Source of the DNA: HGM12713 sp045593725
Lineage (GTDB): Bacteria > Bacillota > Clostridia > Oscillospirales > CAG-272
DNA: 60,464 nucleotides
Direction of reading: 5' to 3'
Assembly: GCA_045593725.1 (NCBI GenBank)
Contig: JAZNXE010000011.1
Span: forward strand, 1-60,464
The position numbers were made by a program, and so were the translations under genes. The notes under the pieces were generated by a model. That model was not told the DNA's origin. It saw nothing but the letters and a program-made list of their open reading frames with translations, and did not search any database. Shown piece by piece: positions 8,145-16,499 of this stretch (position 1 is its first letter; each line of letters starts with the position of its first letter).

Positions 8145-8173
8145 TTGAAAAAAACTCAAGAATGTGTTATAAT
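8145..8173 (+). promoter_or_regulatory. strong sigma-A promoter
   Basis: TTGAAA (8145-8150), 17 bp, TATAAT (8168-8173) with an extended TGT just upstream. It serves the amidohydrolase and MaoC-like genes. Confidence 0.75.
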
Positions 8174-8215
8174 TGGAAAGAATTTTGTTTTACAAAGAGA
8201 AAGGTGATGGTCAAA

Positions 8216-9016
8216 ATGGCAAAAAAGTATAGAATAATTGACTCACACTGCCATATATATCCGGATAAAATAGCGCAAAAGGCATCTGATGCTACGGGAC
8301 ACTTTTATGATCTTCCGTCAAGTCTTGACGGAAAGATATCCACGCTTCTTGAGCGCGGAGAAAAAGCGGGAATAGATTGCTTCGTTGTACAGTCGGTTGC
8401 GACCACACCAAAGCAGGTTTCAAGCATCAACAACTTTATAGCAGAGTCGGTGGCGCAGAGCGACGGCAGATTTATCGGGCTTGGAACGCTTCATCCCGAC
8501 AGTGAGGATATGGAAGCCGATGTTAATGAAATAATCGGTCTTGGATTGAGGGGAGTGAAGATTCACCCTGATATTCAGCAGGTGAGATTAGACGACCCGC
8601 GTATGCATAAAATGTACGAGCTTTGCGAGGGCAGACTTCCTATGCTTATACATACAGGGGACTATCGATACGATAATTCAAACCCCAACCGAATGATGCC
8701 AATACTCGATAAATACCCCAATTTAACTGTTATCGGTGCTCATTTTGGAGGGTGGTCTATATGGGAGGATGCTACTGAAAAGATGTGCGGGTACAAAAAC
8801 TTTTTTGTGGACTGCTCATCATCGTTGTATGCCATGACACCCGAAAAAGCCAAGGAGCTTATTATGACATACGGAACGGATAGAGTGCTGTTTGGTACGG
8901 ACTATCCGTTGTGGACACCCGAAACCGAGATAGAAAGATTCATGCAAATAGATCTTACGGAGGAGCAGAGAGAGGAAATTTTTTCCGGTAATGCTACCAA
9001 ATTATTTCTCAAATAA
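8216..9016 (+). CDS. amidohydrolase family protein
   Basis: 266-residue TIM-barrel metal hydrolase of the amidohydrolase-2 class. Likely metal ligands are visible in SHCHIYPD near the start, MLIHTGD and VIGAHFGG in the middle, and LFGTDYPLW near the end. Members include 2-pyrone-dicarboxylate hydrolase-like and ACMSD-like decarboxylases; the substrate cannot be read from sequence. The ATG at 8216 is preferred because AAAGGTGA lies 9 bases upstream; ATG 8207 is possible and would add three residues. It is followed after 29 bp by a MaoC-like hydratase, which suggests a shared acyl-CoA or carboxylic-acid pathway. Confidence 0.8.
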   Translation: MAKKYRIIDSHCHIYPDKIAQKASDATGHFYDLPSSLDGKISTLLERGEKAGIDCFVVQSVATTPKQVSSINNFIAESVAQSDGRFIGLGTLHPDSEDMEADVNEIIGLGLRGVKIHPDIQQVRLDDPRMHKMYELCEGRLPMLIHTGDYRYDNSNPNRMMPILDKYPNLTVIGAHFGGWSIWEDATEKMCGYKNFFVDCSSSLYAMTPEKAKELIMTYGTDRVLFGTDYPLWTPETEIERFMQIDLTEEQREEIFSGNATKLFLK

Positions 9017-9045
9017 TAGAAATAGTTCTTATGTGAGGTACTAAA

Positions 9046-9477
9046 ATGTATTTTGATGATCTTGAAATAGGTATGACGGTAGAGATTTCACCCACCGTTA
9101 TAGAAAAAGAAAAAATGGTGGATTTTGCTCGAATGTATGATAATATCCCCCTGCACACAGACGAAGAATATGCAAAAAGCTCTCCCTTTGGACAGCTGAT
9201 TGCCCCAGGTGTTATGTCTTTTGTGTCTGTATGGGCAAAATACCTTGAGGTGGATTTTTTCGGCAGGGAGCTGCTTGCGGGGAAATCCACAAAAATAGAG
9301 TGGCTCAAGCCTGTATTTGCCGAGGATGTCTTGGCAGGGAAGGCAACCGTTACGAATTTAGTAAAAAGAAATGAAAAAAACGGGTTGGTTGAAATTTCTA
9401 TCGAAGCCTACAACCAAAACGGAGAACTTGTTCTTACCAATATTACCGAGGCTATTGTAAAACGCAGACAGATATAA
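9046..9477 (+). CDS. MaoC-like dehydratase
   Basis: 143-residue hot-dog fold protein of the (R)-enoyl-CoA hydratase family. The YDNIPLHTDEEYAK segment carries the Asp and His of the hydratase motif, and IAPGVMS follows where many members have a His-Gly, so the second motif is altered. It probably acts on a short acyl-CoA or acyl thioester. It is co-transcribed with the amidohydrolase (29-bp gap, GTGAGGT as ribosome site) and ends at a convergent terminator opposite the acyl-CoA synthetase fusion. Confidence 0.78.
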   Translation: MYFDDLEIGMTVEISPTVIEKEKMVDFARMYDNIPLHTDEEYAKSSPFGQLIAPGVMSFVSVWAKYLEVDFFGRELLAGKSTKIEWLKPVFAEDVLAGKATVTNLVKRNEKNGLVEISIEAYNQNGELVLTNITEAIVKRRQI

Positions 9478-9485
9478 ACCTAATA

Positions 9486-9527
9486 AGGGACTGCATCTAA
9501 ATGACGCAGTCCCTCTTCAATTTTTTT
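9486..9527. terminator. terminator between convergent operons
   Basis: GGGACTGC (9487-9494) pairs with GCAGTCCC (9506-9513) and is followed by a seven-T run on the plus strand. It ends the MaoC operon and may also stop minus-strand transcription coming from the fusion gene. Confidence 0.8.
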
Positions 9528-9535
9528 ATTAACGG

Positions 9536-12046
9536 TTATTTTTTCGGAGAAGCAGTATCTGCTCCGTCGCCAACGAGTCCGAGGCGCTCCGCTGCTTCCT
9601 GCCGCATTTTGTATTTGAGAATTTTGCCTGCCGCATTCATGGGAAAGCTCTCCACAAACTCGATATACTTTGGAACCTTATGACGAGCCATACTTGCCTT
9701 GATATATTCGCTCATCTCCTCAACGGTGACGCTTCCCGGCTCCTTGAGTATGATGCACGCCATAATTTCCTCGCCATATTTTTTGTCGGGGACACCGATA
9801 ACCTGAACATCCTTAGTCATCGGGTGAGTATAAATAAACTCCTCGATCTCCTTGGGGTAAATATTCTCGCCGCCGCGAATGATCATATCCTTAAGGCGTC
9901 CTGTGATCTTATAGTTTCCATTTTCGTCATAGCAAGCAAGGTCCCCAGAGTGGAGCCAACCGTCTTTATCAATAGTTTCCTTTGTGGCATCGGGCATTTT
10001 GTAGTATCCCTTCATAGTGTTATATCCCTTGGCGCAGAATTCTCCGTTCACGCCCGGACCAACCTCTTCTCCCGTTTCAGGATCGATTATCTTGCACATT
10101 ACGTGAGGGAACGCGCATCCTACCGTTTCGGTACGAACCTCCAGCGGATCCGTCCAGGAGCTCATAGTATTGCCGGGGGCGCACTCGGTCTGTCCATATA
10201 CGCTAACAATACCCGTCATATTCATCTCGTCGGGACGTGCCGCACGTCTCATAAGCTCGGGGGGACATCCTGCTCCCGCCATAATTCCGGTTCTCATATA
10301 TGAGAAGTCCGTGCTGCGGTAGTTCGGATGATTGAACATTGCTATAAACATAGTAGGAACGCCGTTGAAGCAGGTGATCTTTTCTTGGTTAATACAAGCA
10401 AGAGAAGACTTCGCGGAGAAATACGGCATTGGGCACATAGTCGTACCGTGGGTCATTGATGCGGTCATAGACAGTGTCATTCCAAAGCAATGGAACATTG
10501 GAACCTGTATCATCATTCTGTCCGCCGTGGAGAGTCCCATTCGGTCTCCGATACATTTTCCGTTGTTTACTACGTTGTAGTGTGTGAGCATAACTCCCTT
10601 TGGGAAGCCTGTGGTACCCGATGTGTATTGCATATTGCAAACGTCGCTGGGCTTTACGGCGGCAGCCATTCGGGCTACCTGCTCGCGGCTGACAAGCTTA
10701 TATCTATCCATAGCCTCGTCAAAGGTAAGACAGCCCTCCTGCTTGAATCCAACTGTGATAACGTTGCGAAGGAAGGGAAGCTTCTTTGCGTGGAGAGGCT
10801 CTCCCGCAACAGTGTTTTTTAACTCGGGACAGATAGTGTTGATAATTTCCTTGTAATTGGAGTCAAGACAGCTTTCTATCATAACGAGAGTATGAGTGTC
10901 GGACTGGCGGAGCAGATATTCTGCCTCGTGAATCTTATAAGCAGTATTGACCGTAACCAGAACAGCGCCTATCTTGGTCGTTGCCCAGAAGGTGATATAC
11001 CAAGCGGGAAGGTTAGTTGCCCAGATAGCCACCTTAGAGCCTGCCTTTACGCCCAGAGAAACGAGAGCGCGGGCAAAACGGTCCACATCCTCGCGGAACT
11101 GTGAGTAGGTACGGGTATAATCAAGAGTTGTGTACTTAAAGCAGTATTGATCAGGAAATTCATCTGCTACTCTGTCAAGCACCTTGGAAAAGGTAAGATC
11201 GATAAGCTCATCCTTCTTCCAAATGTACTGTCCCGATCCGTCATGGTTGAAATAAAGGCTCTTTTTCATATCCCTGGTGGAATGGAAATGGGACATATAA
11301 TTCACGAAATGAGGGAAGATAATCTCGGGATCCTGAAGATCGGGAAGCCACTCGGGCTTCCATTCCAGCGAGATAAATGCATCGTAATTTACAGACGAGA
11401 GGGCGCGCATTACATCCTCTATTGGCATAGTACCCTCACCTATAAGCTGATATACGCCGTTATCGTCGGAGTCGCGTACGTGAACGTGAGCGATATATGC
11501 GCCGAGATTTTTTATTGTCTGATCACCCGATTCACCGTTATCTCTGTACGGGTGATGAACGTCCCACAGAGCCGCCAGATTATCACTGGCAAAGCTGTCG
11601 AGTATAGCGCGAAGACGCTGGGTGTCTGCATAAATTCCACTTGTTTTTATTAAGATGCTTACGTTGTTTTCTGCTGCTACCGGCAAAATCTCCTTGAGCG
11701 CGGAATATACCGCAGACTCATTTTCCTTTAAGGCGCAGGTTACAACGTAGGGAACTCTCGCATTATGAGCTATTTCAATCAGATTCCTGAGGCTTGATAC
11801 CGCATTTTCATCGGAGGAGATATCCAGAGAGGTATCGAAGCAGGGAATAGATATGCCCTTTTCTCTAAGTTGACGAACTGTTGCGGCGGTATTGTACTTG
11901 TGGAATGGACCGCCCTTTTCCATTAACGGATCAAATTTGGTAAGGTTATATACCTCCACGCCCGAGAATCCCATATCGATGGCGACATCGAGCATTTCAT
12001 CAAAGGAAAGATCAGGCCATCCTCTTGTGGAAAATGAAAGCTTCAT
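9536..12046 (-). CDS. TIM-barrel epimerase-like / acyl-CoA synthetase fusion
   Basis: 836 residues in one open frame. Residues 1-255 are a sugar phosphate isomerase/epimerase (AP-endonuclease-2) barrel with DVHHPY, HVHVRD and a late SLEW; at the first usual Glu ligand the sequence reads ILIKTSG, so one metal ligand appears changed. Residues about 285-820 are an AMP-forming acyl-CoA synthetase with YTSGTTGFPKG, GRLKDMIIRGGENIYPKE and the catalytic Lys in AAGKILKYK. The start overlaps the LeuA-like stop by 4 bp. The synthetase half looks active and by context may load a branched-chain acid. The barrel's task is unknown. Confidence 0.82.
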   Translation of the reverse strand: MKLSFSTRGWPDLSFDEMLDVAIDMGFSGVEVYNLTKFDPLMEKGGPFHKYNTAATVRQLREKGISIPCFDTSLDISSDENAVSSLRNLIEIAHNARVPYVVTCALKENESAVYSALKEILPVAAENNVSILIKTSGIYADTQRLRAILDSFASDNLAALWDVHHPYRDNGESGDQTIKNLGAYIAHVHVRDSDDNGVYQLIGEGTMPIEDVMRALSSVNYDAFISLEWKPEWLPDLQDPEIIFPHFVNYMSHFHSTRDMKKSLYFNHDGSGQYIWKKDELIDLTFSKVLDRVADEFPDQYCFKYTTLDYTRTYSQFREDVDRFARALVSLGVKAGSKVAIWATNLPAWYITFWATTKIGAVLVTVNTAYKIHEAEYLLRQSDTHTLVMIESCLDSNYKEIINTICPELKNTVAGEPLHAKKLPFLRNVITVGFKQEGCLTFDEAMDRYKLVSREQVARMAAAVKPSDVCNMQYTSGTTGFPKGVMLTHYNVVNNGKCIGDRMGLSTADRMMIQVPMFHCFGMTLSMTASMTHGTTMCPMPYFSAKSSLACINQEKITCFNGVPTMFIAMFNHPNYRSTDFSYMRTGIMAGAGCPPELMRRAARPDEMNMTGIVSVYGQTECAPGNTMSSWTDPLEVRTETVGCAFPHVMCKIIDPETGEEVGPGVNGEFCAKGYNTMKGYYKMPDATKETIDKDGWLHSGDLACYDENGNYKITGRLKDMIIRGGENIYPKEIEEFIYTHPMTKDVQVIGVPDKKYGEEIMACIILKEPGSVTVEEMSEYIKASMARHKVPKYIEFVESFPMNAAGKILKYKMRQEAAERLGLVGDGADTASPKK

Positions 12047-13446
12047 TCGATTTCCTCCTCATAGACTATCTTGTTAAGAGCGCTCAAATAAGCCTGTATT
12101 CCCGCGCCAACGATATCGGTGGAGATACCTATGCCCGAATATACCTTATCTCCCGCGCGAAGCTTAACAACGGTTTGCCCCATAGCTTCGCGACCTTCTG
12201 TTACTGCCTGAAGCTGAAAGTCATCAAGCTCATAGTGGCAGCCGGTAATCTTTTCGATAGCCTGAAACGCCGCGTCGATAGAGCCATCGCCAATGTAAAC
12301 ACCCTCCACGGTGCTGTCATTCTTCACGAGCTTTATGTGAGCTGTTGCCGATATAGTATTTCCCGACGTGATAACGTAGGTGTCCAGCTTGTAGGTGGAG
12401 GGGACCTGCATAGCCGAGGATGCTACTATGGCATCAAGCTCCTTTAAGGTCACCTTTTCCTTTTTCTCCGCAATCTGCTTGAAGGCGGTATAAACTGTCT
12501 GCGTGTCTTCGCCGGAGAGGTCGTATCCGAGTCTTACCGTAGCTGCCGCAACAGCCTCCTCGGTGTCATGCAGAGTGAGGAATATTTCATTATCCTTGGA
12601 TTCAACGGCAGTGTTTTGAACCTTGCCCGTATGGTAGAGCCTATCTATTTGTGAAATGATTTTGCTAAGTTGATTTGCTTTTACGTCAATACAGGTGTTC
12701 AAAGAATCTGCCTTTGCGGTAAGTATTCGGGTGATGTTTTCGAGAGATACCTCTGAGCCTGAATGGCATACGGCGCGAATCTGCTCTGCGCCCTGAGCGG
12801 TTGCCATAATTGCACATGCATCAGCCATAGCGATAGTGTTGGCGCAGCTAACTCCAAGGATTACCTTGTCAAGGCTGGGTATAGAATCATACTGAGCTTT
12901 AATAAACTCAGCAAATTCGACGGGAAGCATTGTTCCTGCCGTGTCACAAAGAGTTACGGTGGTAGCGCCCGCGCTGATAGCGGTTTCTACCGCTTTAGCG
13001 AGAAAATCACTTTCGCTGCGGGTGGCATCCTCCGCGACGAACTCTACGTCTGGGCAGAGCGCGCGACACGCGGTAACGGTTCGGCTGATAGCTTCAAGCA
13101 TGGCGTCGGGCTTTTTGTGGAAAAGATATTCTATTTGTACAGCGCTTGTAGAAGCGCAGACCTGAAGGCGGGGATTTTTGGCATTTTTTAAAGCCGCCCA
13201 GGTTCTTTCAATACTTTCGTCATCCACTAATTCTACAGGAACAGCGATACGGCTGTTGTTAACTGCGGATGCGATAGATTTTATCAAAAGGGAGTCAACA
13301 CGCAGGTCGGTTATACCGTCAAGCTCAATCAAATCCACACCGATTTTGTCCAGGAGCTTTGTAAGCTCTATTTTTTCTTTAAATGTGAGGCGCAGATCCT
13401 CGGAGGTCTGCTTCATTGTCGCGTCACTGATTACAATCTTTCTCAT
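12043..13446 (-). CDS. LeuA-like protein lacking catalytic residues
   Basis: 467 residues with the isopropylmalate/citramalate synthase layout: N-terminal DRE-TIM barrel (1-270), linker, and a LeuA regulatory domain (350-460; TEGREAMGQTVVKL, GISTDIVGAGIQAYL). The hallmark DTTLRDGEQ is replaced by SDATMKQTSED, the metal-binding HxH(N/D)D segment by LGVSCANTIAM, and GIGERAGN by a short HSGSEV. LCDTAG and the fold are kept. It is probably not a normal synthase; a leucine-sensing regulator or an enzyme with changed chemistry are alternatives. It is the first gene behind a leucine-type T-box, with AAGGAG before ATG 13446, and is co-translated with the acyl-CoA synthetase fusion. Confidence 0.75.
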   Translation of the reverse strand: MRKIVISDATMKQTSEDLRLTFKEKIELTKLLDKIGVDLIELDGITDLRVDSLLIKSIASAVNNSRIAVPVELVDDESIERTWAALKNAKNPRLQVCASTSAVQIEYLFHKKPDAMLEAISRTVTACRALCPDVEFVAEDATRSESDFLAKAVETAISAGATTVTLCDTAGTMLPVEFAEFIKAQYDSIPSLDKVILGVSCANTIAMADACAIMATAQGAEQIRAVCHSGSEVSLENITRILTAKADSLNTCIDVKANQLSKIISQIDRLYHTGKVQNTAVESKDNEIFLTLHDTEEAVAAATVRLGYDLSGEDTQTVYTAFKQIAEKKEKVTLKELDAIVASSAMQVPSTYKLDTYVITSGNTISATAHIKLVKNDSTVEGVYIGDGSIDAAFQAIEKITGCHYELDDFQLQAVTEGREAMGQTVVKLRAGDKVYSGIGISTDIVGAGIQAYLSALNKIVYEEEIE

Positions 13447-13469
13447 GATTCGTTGTCTCCTTGTCTAAA

Positions 13470-13754
13470 TAAAAAAATCCCCAAGCCGAGAAACGGCTTC
13501 AGGGACGAATTAATTCGCGGTACCACCCTGATTATACCCTAAAAAAGGGAAATCACTCAAAAACCCCATTCAGGGTCTTACCTTGTAACGGAGGTTGCCG
13601 TGTCCCATTACTTGCTTTCGCTTTGATGGGACCGACTCGGGAAGGAGTATGCCCAAACCGCGCGTGTCGGCTCACACCAAACGCCGATTCTCTGGTACGC
13701 TTCAATAAGGGCAAGATTTCCGTCATTGTCTTTCATATAATAAATTATAACGAT
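13470..13754 (-). promoter_or_regulatory. T-box leader, leucine specifier
   Basis: Read on the minus strand, the leader holds the T-box signature GGTGGTACCGCG (plus-strand 13516-13527), the Stem I AGAG motif near 13691, and a terminator in which AAGCCG pairs with CGGCTT (13478-13500), followed by seven T's. The specifier is read as CUC (Leu) at 13645-13647, six bases before the conserved GAG, the same spacing as GGC in B. subtilis glyQS. Uncharged tRNA-Leu should allow readthrough into the LeuA-like gene. Confidence 0.9.
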
Positions 13755-13760
13755 GAGTAT

Positions 13761-13789
13761 ATTTAACCACCAAATCAGCGCTTTGTCAA
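13761..13789 (-). promoter_or_regulatory. promoter of the leucine T-box operon
   Basis: On the minus strand TTGACA (13784-13789), 17 bp, TTAAAT (13761-13766). An alternative -10, TATAAT at 13744-13749, lies slightly downstream. Confidence 0.55.
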
Positions 13790-13883
13790 GTAGAAAATAT
13801 TAAAAAGCACCAATTTTGACAATAATGTACAAAAAATATCTCGTATTTTTTGAAATTTTGTGCACTTTTTAATAAAAAAATAT

Positions 13884-13912
13884 TTGACTTTTTTGCGCAA
13901 AAATGATAAAAT
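13884..13912 (+). promoter_or_regulatory. promoter of the isoleucine T-box operon
   Basis: TTGACT (13884-13889), 17 bp, TAAAAT (13907-13912) with extended TGA. Transcription would start near 13919, right at the beginning of the T-box leader. Confidence 0.75.
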
Positions 13913-13918
13913 TAATCA

Positions 13919-14187
13919 TAGCATTAAAAATAAAGACTGTGACGAAGACGGTACCGGTACAATAGGCACACAGAGAGTCGGCGTTTGGTGCGAGCCGATT
14001 GCAAAAAACCGATCTACCCATCACTTCCGAGTCGGAAATTCGAGCTTTGAGTTAGAGTTTCACGTTTCCCGCGTTAAGGGCAAGGACTTATAGGTCCTAA
14101 GTGGCGGTTTTCCGTAATTTGAGTGGTTCCGCGGGTATTTTGCACTCGTCTCAGAATTTTGATTCCTGAGGCGTTTTTGTTTTTTTG
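13919..14187 (+). promoter_or_regulatory. T-box leader, isoleucine specifier
   Basis: The leader has the Stem I AGAGAG motif (about 13972), the T-box motif GAGTGGTTCCGCGG (14121-14134, a variant of GGGTGGTACCGCG) and a terminator CGTCTCAG/CTGAGGCG (14147-14173) running into T's. The specifier is read as AUC (Ile) at 14020-14022, six bases before the conserved GAG. It should switch on the downstream operon when isoleucyl-tRNA is short. Confidence 0.88.
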
Positions 14188-14202
14188 AAGGAGGTTTTAC
14201 TT

Positions 14203-16470
14203 ATGTCAAATCAATCTGATGTTAAACAGCTTGAAAAGGTAGCGTTGCGCATACACGAGATGCGCCAGATTATGGGCTATACGATTTCGCAGATGGCAGA
14301 GTTGACTGATGTTTCTGAGGAAATGTATTGCTCGTATGAGTCGGGTAGCATAGATCTGCCCTTCACGTTTATACATAAATGCGCGAAGGCTTACGGCATA
14401 GAGATTACAGACCTTTTGGAGGGACATAGCGCAAAGCTTTCAGGATATACCGTTACTCGAAAGGGCAAGGGAATTACTACAGCTGAGGAGGACGGTATTA
14501 CTATTCAGGCTATCGCTTCTCAGTTCCGAAAAAAGCTTGCTGCTCCTTATTGGGTGACCTATCCTTATTCCGATGAGCTCCAGAAGCTCCCCATTCACAC
14601 GGTAACCCATTCTGGTCAGGAATTTGATATGGTAATCAATGGTTCCCTGCGTTTCCGCATTGGAGATCACGAGGAGATTTTGCGTGAGGGAGATAGTATT
14701 TTCTTCAATTCCTCCACTCCCCACGGTATGATTGCCATAGATAATAAAGATTGCGTTTTTCTTTCGGTCGTTATGGCAAGTGATGCTACCGACCAGCCTA
14801 TGTATCTTGGCTCCGACCTGCAGAATGCAGTGAGAGAGCCTCTCCTGTGCGAAAAGTTTATCCAGACTCAGGAGGACGAAAACGGAGTTCTTCTCGATGT
14901 CAATTACATTGACGAGGATAAATATAACTTTGCTTTTGATACGGTTGATGAGATCGCACGCAGAGAGCCGAATAAATTGGCTATGATCCACGTTGCCAAC
15001 GATATGACCGCGAGAAGATTCACCTTTAAGGATATCAAGGATGCTTCATCGCAGGCAGCAAATTACTTTAAATCGCTTGGAATCAAGAAGGGCGACCGTG
15101 TGCTTTTGGTGCTTAAGCGTCACTATCAGTTCTGGTTTGCGATTCTTGGTCTTCATAAGATAGGCGCGATAGCTATTCCAGCAACCAATCAGCTTCTTGA
15201 ACACGATTTTACCTATCGTTTTCAGGCGGCAGGCGTCAGCGCGGTGCTTTGTACGGCTGACGGAGATACGGCGCATCAGATAGAGTTGGCTGAGAACTCA
15301 TTGGGAATCTCGCTGACTAAGGTTCTCGTTGGAGGAAAGAGAGACGGATGGCGCGACTTTGATGCTGAATATTCACTTTTCAGCCGTCGATACCTTCGCG
15401 CCGAGGATGCTCCTTGCGGAAACGATCCTATGCTGATGCTCTTTACCTCTGGAACAACTGGTTATCCCAAGATGGCTGCGCACTCATATAAATATGCGCT
15501 TGGTCATTTCGTTACCGCAAAATATTGGCATTTGTGCGAAAAGGACGGACTCCATTTCACCATTTCAGAGACCGGTTGGGGTAAAGCCCTGTGGGGTAAG
15601 CTGTACGGTCAATGGCTTTGTGAGTGTGCGGTATTCGTGTACGACTTCGACCGATTCGATGCGGAGAAGATACTTCCGCTCTTTAAACAATACAATATAA
15701 CCACCTTCTGTGCGCCGCCTACCATGTACAGGATGCTTATCAAACAGGATATTAGCCGATTTGATCTTTCCTCCATTCGCCACGCGACTACTGCGGGTGA
15801 GGCGCTTAACCCCGAGGTTTTCTATCAGTTTGAGAAGGCTACGGGACTTCGTATAGCCGAGGGCTTCGGTCAGACCGAGATGACGCTCGGTATCGGAAAC
15901 CTGCGCGGCACACAGATCAAGCCTGGCGCAATGGGTAAGCCTGTTCCCGGATATGGAATAGACCTTGCTGATGCCGACGGAAATCCCGTTGCCGACGGTG
16001 TGAACGGAGAGATTGTTATTCGCACCGAGCCTAAGACGAGCTGTGGCGTATTCCTTGGATATTATCTAAATGAAGAAGCCACAAAGGGCGTATGGCACGA
16101 CGGTATGTATCACACGGGAGATCTTGCATGGCGTGATGAGGACGGATATTACTGGTACGTTGGACGCGCTGATGACGTTATCAAGTCATCGGGATACCGT
16201 ATAGGTCCGTTTGAAATTGAATCTACTATTATGGAGCTTCCTTACGTCCTTGAGTGCGGAGTATGCGCCGCTCCCGATGAGGTAAGAGGTCAGGTCGTTA
16301 AGGCTTGTATCGTTCTCGTTCCAGGGACTGAGGAGAGCGAGGAGCTTAAGAAGGATATTCAGAATTACGTAAAGCTGCACACGGCTCCTTACAAATACCC
16401 GAGAATAGTAGAATTCCGCAAGGAATTACCCAAGACTATCAGCGGTAAGATTATCCGCAACAAGCTTTAA
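14203..16470 (+). CDS. HTH-cupin-acyl-CoA synthetase fusion (copy 1)
   Basis: 755 residues. An XRE-type helix-turn-helix (about 10-70) is followed by a cupin domain (about 115-195; HSGQEFDMVINGSL, then STPHGMIAI) and an AMP-forming acyl-CoA synthetase (about 240-755) with LFTSGTTGYPK, GRADDVIKSSGYRIGP and the catalytic Lys in TISGKIIRNKL. HTH-cupin pairs are usually free-standing regulators, so fusion to an enzyme is notable. ATG 14203 follows AAGGAGG; an upstream TTG lies inside the terminator region. First gene behind the isoleucine T-box, it probably activates branched-chain fatty acids (2-methylbutyrate, isobutyrate, isovalerate) to CoA esters for the VOR enzyme; the substrate is inferred. 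Confidence 0.85.
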   Translation: MSNQSDVKQLEKVALRIHEMRQIMGYTISQMAELTDVSEEMYCSYESGSIDLPFTFIHKCAKAYGIEITDLLEGHSAKLSGYTVTRKGKGITTAEEDGITIQAIASQFRKKLAAPYWVTYPYSDELQKLPIHTVTHSGQEFDMVINGSLRFRIGDHEEILREGDSIFFNSSTPHGMIAIDNKDCVFLSVVMASDATDQPMYLGSDLQNAVREPLLCEKFIQTQEDENGVLLDVNYIDEDKYNFAFDTVDEIARREPNKLAMIHVANDMTARRFTFKDIKDASSQAANYFKSLGIKKGDRVLLVLKRHYQFWFAILGLHKIGAIAIPATNQLLEHDFTYRFQAAGVSAVLCTADGDTAHQIELAENSLGISLTKVLVGGKRDGWRDFDAEYSLFSRRYLRAEDAPCGNDPMLMLFTSGTTGYPKMAAHSYKYALGHFVTAKYWHLCEKDGLHFTISETGWGKALWGKLYGQWLCECAVFVYDFDRFDAEKILPLFKQYNITTFCAPPTMYRMLIKQDISRFDLSSIRHATTAGEALNPEVFYQFEKATGLRIAEGFGQTEMTLGIGNLRGTQIKPGAMGKPVPGYGIDLADADGNPVADGVNGEIVIRTEPKTSCGVFLGYYLNEEATKGVWHDGMYHTGDLAWRDEDGYYWYVGRADDVIKSSGYRIGPFEIESTIMELPYVLECGVCAAPDEVRGQVVKACIVLVPGTEESEELKKDIQNYVKLHTAPYKYPRIVEFRKELPKTISGKIIRNKL

Positions 16471-16499
16471 TACGTATCCTTGAAGAAAAGAGGTGTAGT

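Noticed and set aside
9536..12046. The barrel/synthetase fusion as a frameshift or assembly artefact
   Set aside because: The frame is open across the junction with a normal linker and no frame change, so a true fusion is the simpler reading, though homologs should confirm it.
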